Positions 12,563 to 24,135 of a DNA stretch of 64,000 bases are shown piece after piece. How positions within the stretch are numbered: position 1 is the first letter of the stretch; the number at the start of each line of letters is the position of its first letter. The notes beneath the pieces were generated by a model. That model made no database searches, was not told the DNA's origin, and saw only the letters and a list, made by a program, of their open reading frames with translations. The DNA is from Hymenochaete sp. R1. Taxonomy: Eukaryota > Basidiomycota > Agaricomycetes > Hymenochaetales > Hymenochaetaceae. Both the position numbers and the translations under genes were made by a program. The stretch is taken from positions 124,001 to 188,000 of the forward strand of contig JAFREE010000016.1 of NCBI GenBank assembly GCA_019400425.1, given 5' to 3'.

Positions 12563-12931
12563 TGCTCAGTCAAAAAAAATGCTGTTAAGCAAAAAAAAAC
12601 CCTGCTACGTTCTGACGAAGAATGCTACATGAGAATTCTCTTTGTAAGAAGTGGTTGAATGCATTGATATCGAACCATTCCTACCGATGCTTTATTCCTG
12701 TATTCCTTCGGCCATAGTTAAAGAATCCGTATCCTGAAATCTACTGGCCCTAAATATGAATTAAGATCCGACGCTGTGAATCATGATTATGACTTCCTAG
12801 AACAATCAGGATTCGTGATGCATAAATTCAGGAGGTTCGAATTCGCGACTCACCTCTGACTCTCACTCTCACTCCACATCTACCATCATTACCACCACCT
12901 CCATCTTCATTACTCAACCGACGATAAGACC

Positions 12932-15115
12932 ATGTCAAAAGAAAACAGCAAGGCCATATCAAAAAGAGACGAAAAGACTGTATCAGAAGAAGACGAAAAG
13001 AAAGTGAATCCTAAAAAGGTAAAGATATTTAAGCTGCATTCAATCGCAACATTCAATTGAACCACTGACCTGTCCTCACATCCTCACCAGCCATTCGTTT
13101 GTTCCGAGTCTGAGTGCGGCAGATCTTTTACAACGAACCAGCATTTGAAAAGACACCAAAAAACCCATGAAAAAGTCGTGCCCATGCACAAGAGTCGATG
13201 GTGTGACTACGTATCCTCAGCCAAGGAGAATGTAAAGAAGCATGAGGAATACATCCAGTGCGTCGTTTCGTGTTCTCAAATCGTGCCTTTCATCACTCAC
13301 CTTAGGCATTGTCTCTAAAGCCTTGAGAAGTTCGATAGGTGTCGAAACGTCACAATCGATTCGGAAAACGATAGAACCCCTGGTCATCGCAGACGCTGTA
13401 CAAAAAAATTCAAATGTCCTAAGAGGCGACGCTTGCACGAGCGAGACGTCCACAACAACATATTCGAATCAACGCTCGTCCCACACGTCGACTACGACAC
13501 AGACGATGAGGTGGGAGAGGGCGACAACCTTATTGAGCCCATCAGGCGTTCTACTGCATGCAAGTTTCATCCGCAACCCATAGCTTCCAGTTCGAGTGTC
13601 ACTTTGGACGCGTCGGATGCGACCAGCGATTCACCACAGACGCGTCTCGCGTCAAACACGACCGGCGCTTCACCACAGACGCGTCTCGCGTCAAATGCGC
13701 CTGACGCGTCCGACGCGTCTCATACAACACTTCAATCTCAACCTTTAACGAGTAGCAGCCATCCGTTACTCGTTGCTTCCAATCCTCCTTCAAATCAATT
13801 GGAGCTGCTACGCGACCACCGACGAGCACAATCCGATCCTACAAATGGAGGTGCTACACGGGACATACCGAACATTCCTTTCGTTCAAACTCATCCAATG
13901 GGAAGAGGGATGTTTCTGCCTCTCGCTAGCGGAAGTGGGTTTAATATCCACCGTCAAACAGAAAGGACAAGAGTACCTGAAGAAGGAAATGTCAATTGGA
14001 CCGGTGGACTGTCTGAACCTTTGCTTACTGGAAACGATCAAACCCAGTTGGATAATTCATTGATCATGAATATACCTGACATCTCCCAGTTGCAGACGCA
14101 TACACCCAAACTGTATCTCCCTATGCATATCCAAGGACCGACTGGCGTGCCTTCTTTCGACACCGAAGTCACCCAAACAGATCTCGGGTATCCCACCGCA
14201 GTGACCCAGATTCGCGATAATCCAAGTTACACGGACAATCTGATCATGCCATCATCCTACGCTGGTGACATGCCAGGAAAACTCAGCTACACTAATGGTT
14301 TCGATCAGCCTTTGTACTTTCCATCTCATTCGGGCTACGGGCAAGCAACCCATGGTGACTTCAATCTTTTCCATAAACAATCATCGTTCCAGGTCCAGAA
14401 CAACGACGCTACATCTGCTTCAACAGATCATTATCCTGTCCAGGACCAGGTCCCAAACTATGACCCTGCGTTTATCTCATCGGAGTATCATCGTATCCAC
14501 ACGGATGTCACAACAACGTTCCCAAATGAGATGTGCAATGGATCTCATTCTCAGATTTCACCAGGACCAGGAATGTCAAGCTCAGGTTATATCGACGTGT
14601 CCTTTACAGGACACGAAGGACATCAACATCAACGGCATCAAGATGGCTCAATGCTATCTTTGCCGATGTCCACGCAGCCTGCAATAGAAACGACGTTGTC
14701 CGAGATGCCATCCGCACCATCCATTCTAGACATTCCCAACATTGCTTTATCCACTGAAACGAAGCAAAGGATATTGGATCTTTTGGATACGGTATCCTTC
14801 CACGATGTCAACGGATCAGCCTCTTTCGGTAACTTGCGCAGAGCCAACCAACTCTTAGACGTACGACAACCATCTTTGGCCCTCCCTACCCAAGTACCCG
14901 ATGGCGCGCAAGAAATTCATCGTCCGAGACAAGAATCGACGCCAATTTCAGAAGGATCGAATCACAACGGAGTCCCGAGAATATCGAGCGTTCGATATAC
15001 ACCCTATGCAAAGCCTGAACCTCAGGCTCCGGAAAGTAGGAGTGTCGAAACGTCCCAAGGTTACTATTTGCGACATGGTATTAGATTGAGGAATCGGGGA
15101 CCACGAGGGAAATAA
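12932..15115 (+). CDS. C2H2 zinc-finger transcription regulator
   Basis: Likely nuclear DNA-binding protein of 682 residues. Three exons: 12932-13018, 13091-13257 and 13321-15115, phase-consistent. The first exon is lysine/glutamate-rich. Exon 2 codes one complete finger, CSESECGRSFTTNQHLKRHQKTH (C-X4-C-X12-H-X3-H positions, near residues 33-55), and a second, degenerate finger around WCDYVSSAKENVKKHEEYIH in which the first Cys is absent. Exon 3 begins with a third finger-like unit, CTKKFKCPKRRRLHERDVH. The remainder is a long Ser/Thr/Pro/Gln-rich, probably disordered and possibly activating region with a 13-residue tandem repeat (SPQTRLASN core). The acceptor at 13320 is chosen because it alone joins both finger-coding exons in frame. 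No orthologue recognised. Confidence 0.8.
13631..13695 (+). repeat. 39-bp direct repeat (two copies) in the C2H2 gene
   Basis: The 26-base unit beginning TCACCACAGACGCGTC starts at 13631 and again at 13670, a spacing of 39 bases or 13 codons. It encodes SPQTRLASN twice. The copies match over the whole core, so the duplication is recent or constrained. Confidence 0.85.
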
Positions 15116-15873
15116 ACGGAATACCTTCTGCATGATGAGGATCAGTTCAGCGGCATTATTGTTGAAGACGGTTGGCGAGGCGAGTAACGTGTGTCGGCTG
15201 TCGATGGAGTTTTTGTTTCTCGTTTCTTTCTTTCTCTGGTTGTTTGTGAATGTTCCTTGACATCCTTTGTACGATTTGTTTGTGGGTTAGGGGAGAGATG
15301 AAGAGCGGAGGAGGTGAATCGAGTCGAGTAGCGGACAGAGAAAGAAAGAAAGACATCGGAGCGGGTGATCGTCGTCACACACACGCGCACCGTTTGTCGA
15401 TCCGAATTAATATCATTCAGATCGACCAGCAGCCCGCCTTGATCACTCTGAGAGCGCTCTATCCACTTCACTCAGGCCAAGCGTCTATACAGCCGATCGC
15501 TCTTCTTCCTTCTCATCAATCAGTTCGCTCATATTAAAGCAGTTCCATGGAGCCTTGGGGAAGAATGGGGGAAGTTTTGTTAGTCAGGAAGGCAAGAGGT
15601 AGCTTGAGTCGGACAGGCTGACGCACGGGGGCGTCGTAAAAGATTGCGACGAGGATACAACGAACGAAGGGCATAAAGTAAGAGTCCTTTGTGATTCGAG
15701 TCGGTTTTGCACTTTCCCTCTGTTCATTGAAATTATAGACATTCTTTGTAGCCAAGTTGAGGAACTTACCTTCACAGAGTGAATGCAGTCTCATTGCTTA
15801 TCTCAAAGCAAGATGAGAACGAACTCCACGCCGACATAAATATCTTAAGGAAGCTCGAGTACGTGATTTTACT
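15116..15873. other. Intergenic region between convergent genes
   Basis: About 760 bases between the 3' ends of the C2H2 gene and the frameshifted orphan gene. A minus-strand open frame (15794-15534) with an internal donor-like site exists, but its spliced versions give only about 46-86 residues of no recognisable kind. Confidence 0.35.
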
Positions 15874-16930
15874 CTAAAACACTGGGTTAATTGATTGGGT
15901 CTCTTTCTGAAAGAATCGATTTACGATATCGCGTCCATGTTTCCGAAGCTGCTTTTGATCCCCGGACGTTCTTAGTTGGAAAATCTGGCCCTCAACAGAT
16001 GTGACAGCCTTCGCGGGCACTATGAACATCGGCGACTCTCTGTAACACCCTGCTTTGGCGACCTCAATTTTTGCTTGAACTATCTTCTCTCTCAGGTCAA
16101 AAGCTTCGTAAGAATGGTGTGAAGGATCCTCATTAAATTCAACAAACGTCTCAGGCTTTTTTGGCGATTTCAGAGCCACGCAATCTGATCCTCTATTTTA
16201 TGCCCTTATCCAAGAAGGTGAAGTTACCGATACCATGTACTTTTCTTATATCACTTGCTCATAACTAACGTATAGATTGCGTTAGTAAACAAGTATTTAC
16301 TTTGCTCTAGCACCCCCAATGACCTTGAGCCAGAGGTTTTCCGCGCTCCGCCTATGTCTCCCAGCCTCCTCCAGATCACCATTGCTCAGCTCCAGCACAG
16401 TCATAGCAGATCGCTCCCCGTACTTCTCGTGCTCCAGTAGCAACATATGCACGAGTTTGTACGGTGACTTTGTTCCAAACGCCTCGGGGGTCTTCAAGCA
16501 CTCCGGGTACCGCAAGCTTGACTCTTCATGCGCTCGGTCACTGAGGCCAGCAGCGACGACATCGAGAAGCAACCTGTCGTTTAGAAAAAACTTCGCAGAA
16601 GATCCAAAACGTCGAGCGTGCGATCCGGTTTGATACTGCAGGTCTCAAAGAACAACCTATCTGAACCTTTGGCTCCCAATCGTCCATACAATTATCGGCA
16701 GCCTGAGCGTACTCGCTCTTCACTTGTGCGATGAGCGCGTTCCTTTCGTTTGGTCGATGAGAGAGGAGTACGTCTAGATCGTGAAAAGTTGGAAGGTCTT
16801 TGCAACCGGGGATACGAGGGGGTTGTTTACGGCTCGGGTGGTTGCCAATGACGTGGGACGGAGATGCGTCTTTGGGGATGTTATCCTCGGCAACTATAGA
16901 ATAGTAGGAGTAAATGATGCGACTGGTCAT
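15874..16930 (-). pseudogene. Frameshifted copy of an orphan gene family
   Basis: Paralogue of the intact gene at 31499-32224. The shared start is obvious (MTSRIIYSYYSIVAEDN against MTTRLSYVSFSTLDEGN; then DASPSHVIG against DASPTHVVG), and both share RSTFW(I/L)FCEVF, YKLVHMLLLEHEKYGERSA against YKFVTLLTLESEKHGERSA and a similar C-terminal helix. Translation runs from 16930 to the CEVF motif, where a run of six A/T bases (16585-16590) shifts the frame; one base fewer would restore the family sequence. Downstream, an intron (about 16296-16200) joins in frame to a final exon of about 100 residues ending at 15874, absent from the paralogue. So the gene is either inactivated by a single-base insertion or carries a sequencing error. 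Function unknown. Confidence 0.7.
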
Positions 16931-18107
16931 GGGGGGAGAGCCAGCTGGTTGATAGTTATCAGATTGAGATTATGTATTTTGTCCAAGCGTAAGATGAAAC
17001 GGAGTCAATGTGAGAGGTTCTTATAGACTTCAAAGTGATTAAGTTTGCGTTTGCGTTTGGAAATCATCCTCATCAAAGCCCTCGAATTACTGCTTACTGC
17101 AAAATTAGATGACCCAGCCTTCGTATAGACCCCCGGTGAGGTACACTCCTCACATTAATAATGCATACGAGGAATGTATAACCAGCGACATTAATTGCAC
17201 AGACGTTTGGCGGGCAACACTAAATTAAATTATTAAGGACATGATTCTTAATTTCGTAATACATATACAACAAGCATTTCGAGGGGATACTGGAATACAG
17301 ACAGCATAGTGTGACTGGTGACAGCATGAGTAACCGCCTACTTATTAGTCTTCTACGCAAATCTCCCCTTGACGTTCCGCTGTCAAAACCTTATTACTTT
17401 CTCAATGGGAACCATCTTCCCGAATCGGGACCAGTCCCGCCAGACGGATCTGACCTTCGTATTACTGTAACCTAGAAAAGGTATATGCCAATTCGACATA
17501 GGCTCGTTCATTTCAATTGCCTAGCGGGTCTGATCCAAATTTATGGAGAGAAAGAACAAAAAGAGTCGCGCGTTCGACGAACTTTGTCTGCAAGCTCACT
17601 CTTCTATTTTTAGAAGTGTAGCATTCGGGCATTTCGGATCGTTGGGCCGGGCGCATGCGGGGCGGGGTACGGCCCTTCGATGACCTGAAGCACGCAAATG
17701 AGGTGATAGTTGTTCCGTACATGTAAAGCGGTCGATACGGGAGAAGATGGAGCATTGGCTATATTGAAGTCATATATTCGGACTGATTTGGAGTTTCGTA
17801 TAGCAGGTGATGAACCGTTTGATATTTCCCCTGACAATGCCCAAACGACACGAAGTGAGCTAGGCGGCATAAAAAATGAATGGTACGCTTCGACTGCAAT
17901 TTTCATCGTCAATTATAATGGTACAGTGTTAGTACATACATATCCAATCTTTTCTTCGAGGCCATGACCTTCATGCACTTCGTGGTATACAACATAACGC
18001 ATTCATAAAGAATGAGGGAGACGCCTGTAATGAGCCTAAGCAAAATGTAAGACAAAGAGCCAAGTATAATCAATGGAAAAACTCACCAATGCACACATCA
18101 CATCAGA
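16931..18107. other. Intergenic region, AT-rich
   Basis: About 1.2 kb with AT-rich stretches (17200-17280). A minus-strand open frame at 17906-17610 gives 98 residues that look weakly protein-like, but it has no family match or splice support, so it is not called as a gene. Confidence 0.35.
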
Positions 18108-18938
18108 CTATAAATTGACCCTTATACCCGCCGCAGATTCCAAGCGTTTGACCTCTTCCAAGAGCGCATCCCTACCCTCCTCAAGCCACCGACAATACTC
18201 GACAGCTCGAAGCAGCACCCCACTCTTCCCCGCGCCGGGTCTACTCTTCCCCTTCGAAACGCTCCCTTTTGGCCGCCCCCGCGTAGGCATTCCCATCCCC
18301 GGCGGCGCTCCAGCAGGCGCAAGCAACGCTGTCAGTTGTGCATATCCGTCACGAATCGCGTTCCGCCGTTTCTGCTCGGACATGATGTGATTCATGCGTT
18401 TCTGCTTGTCATCGAGAAGCGGTTTCGTGCGTGAGGCAGATGAGGGTCCGGGGGTGGAGGACCCGCCGCTTGAGCCTGAGCCTGACCCCGCACCTCCTGG
18501 TGACACGGATTTTTTGATGCGATGAGAGATTGGGTCGGGGCTATGCTCACGCTGGGTGGGCTTTGTCGTCGTTGTCCTAGGTCGAAGTTGGCGTGCATAT
18601 GGGTGCGCACGTGCGGAGGACTTGGCTTCAGGGGTTTGGGGCACGACAAGGTTCGTTGCAGCGTGGTGGGTGTTCAAGGTCGGAAGCTCGTGTAAGGAGC
18701 CGAGAAATGGGTCCTGGGGAGGAGGGTGTGAGGGAGGAAGAGGGAGTAATGCATCGGGTTGGAAGGAGGCATTGAGGAGGTCACCATGAAGGTCCCAGTC
18801 AGTGAAATTATCGAGGAAACCAAAGATGTCGTTTGTCTCTGTGGTTGAAAAGAGCTCTGAAGACGGTGGGACAGATGGGGGATCTGGAAAGAGCATCGGG
18901 TCGAAAGAAAAGTGAAGGTCTTGTAGCTGCATCGTCAT
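18108..18938 (-). CDS. bHLH transcription factor with extended loop
   Basis: Single-exon gene of 276 residues. The C-terminal third carries a basic helix-loop-helix: basic region and helix 1 at KRMNHIMSEQKRRNAIRDGY with the H-E-R residues that contact E-box DNA (His, Glu, Arg at the 5-9-13 positions), and helix 2 at GVLLRAVEYCRWLEEG leading to a short Glu/Leu coiled coil. The loop is about 35 residues, much longer than the usual 5-12, and contains TRGRPKGS, an AT-hook-like core. The N-terminal part is acidic/aromatic (FDNFTDWDL-type residues) then Pro/Ser-rich, resembling an activation domain. Basidiomycete relatives of Tye7/sterol or inositol regulators have such layouts, but no specific orthologue is claimed. 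Divergent from the Red1-like gene. Confidence 0.88.
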   Translation of the reverse strand: MTMQLQDLHFSFDPMLFPDPPSVPPSSELFSTTETNDIFGFLDNFTDWDLHGDLLNASFQPDALLPLPPSHPPPQDPFLGSLHELPTLNTHHAATNLVVPQTPEAKSSARAHPYARQLRPRTTTTKPTQREHSPDPISHRIKKSVSPGGAGSGSGSSGGSSTPGPSSASRTKPLLDDKQKRMNHIMSEQKRRNAIRDGYAQLTALLAPAGAPPGMGMPTRGRPKGSVSKGKSRPGAGKSGVLLRAVEYCRWLEEGRDALLEEVKRLESAAGIRVNL

Positions 18939-19402
18939 GGTAGGAGGTGAAGAGGTTCTCGACCGGTATCCGGCCTCTTCATAACCGGTTCAGGTCCATT
19001 GCCATTGCATTCACTCTCCAAGAGCGGATTAGCAAGGCCATTCAATTGAGTCGGTCCTCAGTCATTTCAACAAATATTTTGTAAGTAATTAAGGAGTTTA
19101 AATAAAGAATACTAGGCAAACCTGCTGATAATATTAGAATGAGAGGCTAATTAGTACTAAAATTTGGTGTTTGAAAATGGACTAAGTAGTTCAGGGCAGG
19201 TTCAAATACACGCAGTATGTCAGTGATTATTACATAATCATAGTCTCATCGCCATCATTGCTGGAAATCCCCATTCAACCCGTCTTCGTCTTCCGCAACA
19301 TCGAGGTGATAGCAACGCTCTCCCATTCACCGCGACTACGACAGCAGCAAGTTGGACATCTGGTATAGTTGCGATCATAAAGTTGGATTGCATACAGCTT
19401 TG
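18939..19402. promoter_or_regulatory. Divergent promoter region (bHLH / Red1-like)
   Basis: About 460 bases between divergent start codons. It includes AT-rich DNA around 19070-19160. No specific site can be supported. Confidence 0.45.
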
Positions 19403-22400
19403 ATGTCGAATTGCCAAGTCATGTCGCAGCAGAAGCTACCCACAACGTTTTCGTCATCCCAATCCCCAATATCACCCCCGGACGGCTCAGATACCAGCAG
19501 TCGTGTACCTACACCTCTGACCGTGGTCATGCAAGACGTCAAAAGTGCGAAGGAAACACCGGCGATATCAGTGTCGTCCTTACGGGCTTTGGCATTGTCA
19601 ACTATGCGAACGAAGAGAAAGCGCGGTGAAGCTGCGGGCGGCACGCAGCTTGCGCATACTTTACCACCACGTCCGATGTCGATTGTCAACACCAACACGG
19701 TCACTCTTGATTATGGCTCGGACGTTCAAGACAACAATGCGACACCAGTGACGACTCCAACGACGGTTGAACTCACGCCTGTTGATAAGCCCGTTCAGAT
19801 GAGTGGAGAGTCTAGAGAGGAAGGGGAGATTAGTGACGAAGAGGACATGCCTATTTCACCGCTTGTCACGCCTCATACTCGTGAAAGGTCAAACACAGTC
19901 GCTCCGGGAACTATGCCACAACCCCCGCCCGATTCTTCAACGAGTAGTTTCATGTCGCTCGGAAGTGACGCTCAACAACCCTCTCTTGTCCGATTCAGTG
20001 GTCAATTACCCACAACAACTTTCAGTGCCAGCCCTGATAGTAACACTTGGAGTAGTTGGGTGCCATCGCCAGATCACGTCCGACCAGGTTTGAAAAGTAA
20101 GCACCATTCTATTTTTGCAAATTTTTATATGACGGTGCTGATGTAATTCTAGTGAATATGGAGCAGTTCAATTTGGTCAAAGAACTCATACTGGATCTGT
20201 TAGGCTGGGGTGTATCGCCTGAATACCTAGTCGATTGTGGCCTTACTCGCGAGGCCGTTTTCTATGCCTTCTCGGAATTGAATTTGAGGTTGCCCAGCAA
20301 CCTAGATGTAAGCGGACTGTGTCCCTTCCCCTCCTTCCCCTCTGCCCAATCTCGTGGGATCTCATCTCATTCACAGAACTGGACTTCTTCGGACACGCCA
20401 CCGCTGGTGCCTAAGCTTGATCGTCCTGCAGCACCGGCGGAAGTGGCCCGTCGGCCTTCAGTGAGCCACACTTTACCACCAAAGCCTGTAGCAGCACCCG
20501 TATCTCCGGCTTCGTCGACTTTCCCCTCCTCTAATGGTGCGACATCAGGACCGAATCTGAGCGACATGGAGGCGCAACGGCGCCAAGAACTTCTCGCGCG
20601 GAAGGCTGTTCTGGCATCTCGTCGAAAGAAGCCAGTTTCATCGACCGCCATCAGTAAAAGCTTTAATCCTAGTGCAATGAATGATCAACCGGATGCACCG
20701 AATGAAGAACCTATGCGACTTGTGTCCTCGGATACAGTGGACAGTTTCTTAAATAGCATGTTAGGCAGTGCCTCTACTCTACCGGCCGCTTCCGCAACAC
20801 ATTCACCCGAGATACCAGCGGTGGCGCATAGAGCCGCTGATTTGACGAGAAGTCCATCGACGAGTCTCATAGATTTTGACCAGGTTGATCCTTCGTCAAG
20901 CATGACTCATGCATATGGCGTACCGGAGTCGGGCATGGAACTTCCTGGAGTACCAAACGAGAGAGTCGTAGTTGACTTTTCTTCGCAGCGTCCGGTCATA
21001 GACAGACGTGGGTCTGGTTCGTCAGGCAATACGCCCTTACAATCTTCCTTCTCAACCACGCCCGCTTCATCTCGTCGATCCACAACTCCGAACACTACCG
21101 CGTCGTATATTACAGCGAATGCCAAGCGAGGTACAAAGCGGCCAGTGGCCATGGACTTTGTCGATGAGGGTCCTATGTCGTCGGGTCCCGTTGCTTTACA
21201 TCATTCCCGCCGTAAACCCACGAGTTTTGCCGGCTTGAGCCAAAATATAGCTCGGAAATGTGTCATAGAATTCAGCGATAGCGAAGATGATGGTGACGAA
21301 GGAACGCCGTTCAAAATTCAGGATGCAAATCCTTCGATCACAGTCCGCGAACCGATCGCAAATCGCTCTGAAACTCCTACCATTCACCCTCCCTCTGCAC
21401 GTATACCTAACAGTGCAACGACGCCAGCAGCCTCGCCCAAAACTCCCGATATTGCTCCAAGTTCATTACTTGAGAAGGAAGAACAGATCAAGCGAATGAG
21501 AGAGATGATCCAGAACCGAGAACGAGAGCGTCTCAGAAGACTTGCCGAGGTGCGTCTTTGTTTTTTCTTTACTTTCTCACAGAACCGGCACAAACTATTC
21601 CACCTTGACGCAACTACTCGCGTGTTCGTCCAAAAGACTCGTACTCCTACCGCTACTCCACCATTGTCAGCGGCTGTTTCCCTTTCAACGCCACAGACGA
21701 CTCAATCATTGGTTACGGGTCCAATCTTGCCTTCCGATGTCAATCACCTTAATCACGTTCTCCCATCGGCCGTCCCTTTGTGTGAACCCGTCGAGTCCAA
21801 CTCAACTAGCGATGATCAAGCCGAGGAAGACATTGTCATGCAGAATCTCACAAATAATAGTGTGTTCTCTTTCCCTTTCTGTCGGTGTACTCACGGAGAT
21901 ACCAATCAGGTTCAGACGCAGAACTAGTTAATGCTCTTATCGGTCTCGTTTCTCGCTGATTGGTAGGTTTCCTTGCAGGCTGACCAGGGACGTCTTATAG
22001 ACAACGTTGCCGAACAGGAAATTTTGGAACCTGGCAAGTTCTCCCTTTGACGCTGCGTTCTACTTTGGATTAAGCTTCATTTGGATTTTTAGTTAGGGCG
22101 AATGATGACGAGCAGCAAATGGCAAGATCTTCATTTCGTTGATTGTGAAGATAAGTATTTACCAAGGCGACCAAATTTTATCTCCTTATTTTTGCTGGCG
22201 CGTTGTCCATGCATCCCTATCGCCGTGATTGTAGCCTGATATACATGCACATTCCGAAATCGTCGAATCCCTGTCAACGCCGAATGATGCTGGAGTTCCC
22301 ACATCTTCGGCCCAGGTATGTTTTCGATGATGCCAATCGCTTCCACGTTCATGAGGTACTAAATGGCCGGGATTATTTACTTCTGCTAGGTTCCAAACGG

Positions 22401-22962
22401 CTTCCAGCGATTCCTCGATTATTCCTCTCTCTTCTCTTCATACCCTCTCCTCAAGAAACGACCGACCAACTTTACAAGCTCTGCCATAGATACTTTGAGT
22501 AGCGTAGATAGCTCTAGTTTAACCCATAGTGCGGTCTCTTCCCCTTTTCCTGTCCTTGATCTGCGGCCTTTGAAGGTTGCAATAGCTTCTCGTGGTGCTG
22601 GATCCGATAGGTTCCTCTGCCAGTACGAAGTACCTGGTAGGGGTGTCTGTCGGGACAGAACGTGTACTGATCTTCATTTAAGCGACTTGGAGCCCAGTGG
22701 TATGTTTTATTTACTTATCGTCCCTCGACTATGTTTTTAATGTCGATCCCATACAGACGACGAAACAGCACGATATCTGTCGAACTCGATGGGTCCTGCT
22801 TTGCAACAGTTCAGTGTCTCTGACATTGAAAAGCAGTTGCAGCAGTCGCGTCGAAGATCGGCTGGCGGCGCTGATGGCGGCGTAAAGAGGGATGGGGTGG
22901 TCTGGGAAGACGTCGTCCACGAAGCAGTGTCTGCACTTCTGCAAGTTGGACCAGGATCATGA
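19403..22962 (+). CDS. Red1/ZFC3H1-like zinc-finger protein
   Basis: Large, mostly disordered nuclear protein ending in the putative zinc-finger domain of fungal Red1 and animal ZFC3H1, scaffold proteins that deliver unwanted transcripts to the nuclear exosome (MTREC/PAXT). The finger near 22600-22690 reads RFLCQYEVPGRGVCRDRTC then TDLHLSD, a C-X9-C-X4-C-X3-H arrangement, followed after an intron by DDETARYLSNSMGPALQQF. The first exons contain Ser/Pro-rich stretches and an acidic GEISDEED patch; a helical segment (MEQFNLVKELILDLLGWGV) starts exon 2, and a Glu/Arg coiled coil (EQIKRMREMIQNRERERL) precedes the 3' exons. Clear junctions: 20096/20153, 20307/20377, a donor after 21549 and the last intron before DDETARY. 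Exons between 21550 and 22500 are only partly resolved. An alternative start is 19421. Confidence 0.75.
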
Positions 22963-23661
22963 TTCTCCTATTCGCTTGTGTTTCTATTGTTGTCGACACG
23001 ACCACATTGCCCTCCAATCTGTGAAAAAAAATGCTCTAGCTACAGCGCAAGATTACTGGCGACAAGCACGACACTTACTACGAAGGAGGATCCCCATGAG
23101 GAATCGGACTACGGATTCTTGATGTTGTAGGATTGCTTGGGTTTTGGTGAAGAGCGCTAAATGCGCCACCTGATGGGGCATTCCTTTCTGAAGGGGTGTT
23201 CTCAGGATATATGTGGGGTTGTCTAGAGAAAGAACATCATGTTCGTCCTTCTTTCCGTCTGTCTTTTCTTTGCTTTCGCTTTTCTTGCTTTGCTATGCTA
23301 TGCTGAGCGTGAGTCCACCACCCGTTCATGCACGTGTGTGCGGCGGGTGTGCGCTTGCTGTGCTTTCGCCCTTGCCGCGGTTACAGTAGTGGGTTGCTTG
23401 TAGCTTTGTAGTTTTTAGATACATTCTTTCGAAGTGGGTTGTAGACCTCCTGTGTCTAGTATATGAAGAGAAGAGAAAGGAAATGGATTTAATATTTGAT
23501 TCGTACAATGCGGTGTGCTTGTGAGGTCTGCATTGAACATTTTTATTTAATATCAGTTTGGTTGCAAACTGGGACCCCGTTAACCGTGACGTTGGATCCA
23601 TTAAACAATCTGGGAGACTCGATGATTTGACCAATTGACCAGCATCCTTCATTGACTAGGA
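22963..23661. other. 3' flank of the Red1-like gene
   Basis: About 700 bases with T-rich and GC-variable sequence, no convincing coding frame; probably 3' UTR and spacer. Confidence 0.4.
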
Positions 23662-24135
23662 CTAATACCGTGATATGGATACACTGGCAGATGCATTGAC
23701 GATAGATTCACTAATCTCGGTCCTTGCCACTACATTACTAGTACATGTACTGCGGAATGCCGACACCGAATCATCCAAGGCCTGATATCTGATGACGCGA
23801 ATCTGAGTCTCGAATCTGAAATGGCCTCGTTGAATACTTGTATAACGTAGCCAAAGCCGGAGTAGTACCCGTGATTTTCTTTCCCCATCAACGTTCGCGG
23901 CCGGAGCAGCGGAGCTGTAGCTTGGGGCTAAGAAGGCAGAGATAAGAGCAAATGTGGGCGGGAAGCAGCGATTTGTTCTTTTTAATGTGGCGACATAGTA
24001 GATGGGGCCCCGGGGCGAAAGATGATGCCAGTGGTACGAGTAGTACGAGTACGAGTCGTATGGAAGATGTCGTGAACTCGTGGTGTCGGCGTCCTTGTGC
24101 ACAGACACCAGACACAGCACTGACAGCAGCGCCAT
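23662..24135 (-). CDS. Hypothetical protein, possible signal peptide
   Basis: An uninterrupted ATG-to-stop frame of 157 residues. The first 12 residues (MALLSVLCLVSV) are hydrophobic and could be a signal peptide; a Tyr/Ser-rich stretch follows (YDSYSYYSYHWHH). No domain or family is recognised, and no paralogue occurs in the window. It could equally be a chance frame in the intergenic DNA, so the call is weak. Confidence 0.25.
   Translation of the reverse strand: MALLSVLCLVSVHKDADTTSSRHLPYDSYSYYSYHWHHLSPRGPIYYVATLKRTNRCFPPTFALISAFLAPSYSSAAPAANVDGERKSRVLLRLWLRYTSIQRGHFRFETQIRVIRYQALDDSVSAFRSTCTSNVVARTEISESIVNASASVSISRY

Noticed and set aside
15534..15794. Possible small spliced minus-strand gene
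   Set aside because: A good donor and acceptor exist, but the spliced product is about 46 residues ending RSMELL and the unspliced one is featureless.
17610..17906. 98-codon minus-strand open frame
   Set aside because: Weakly protein-like but without introns, motifs or paralogue; too uncertain to list as a gene.
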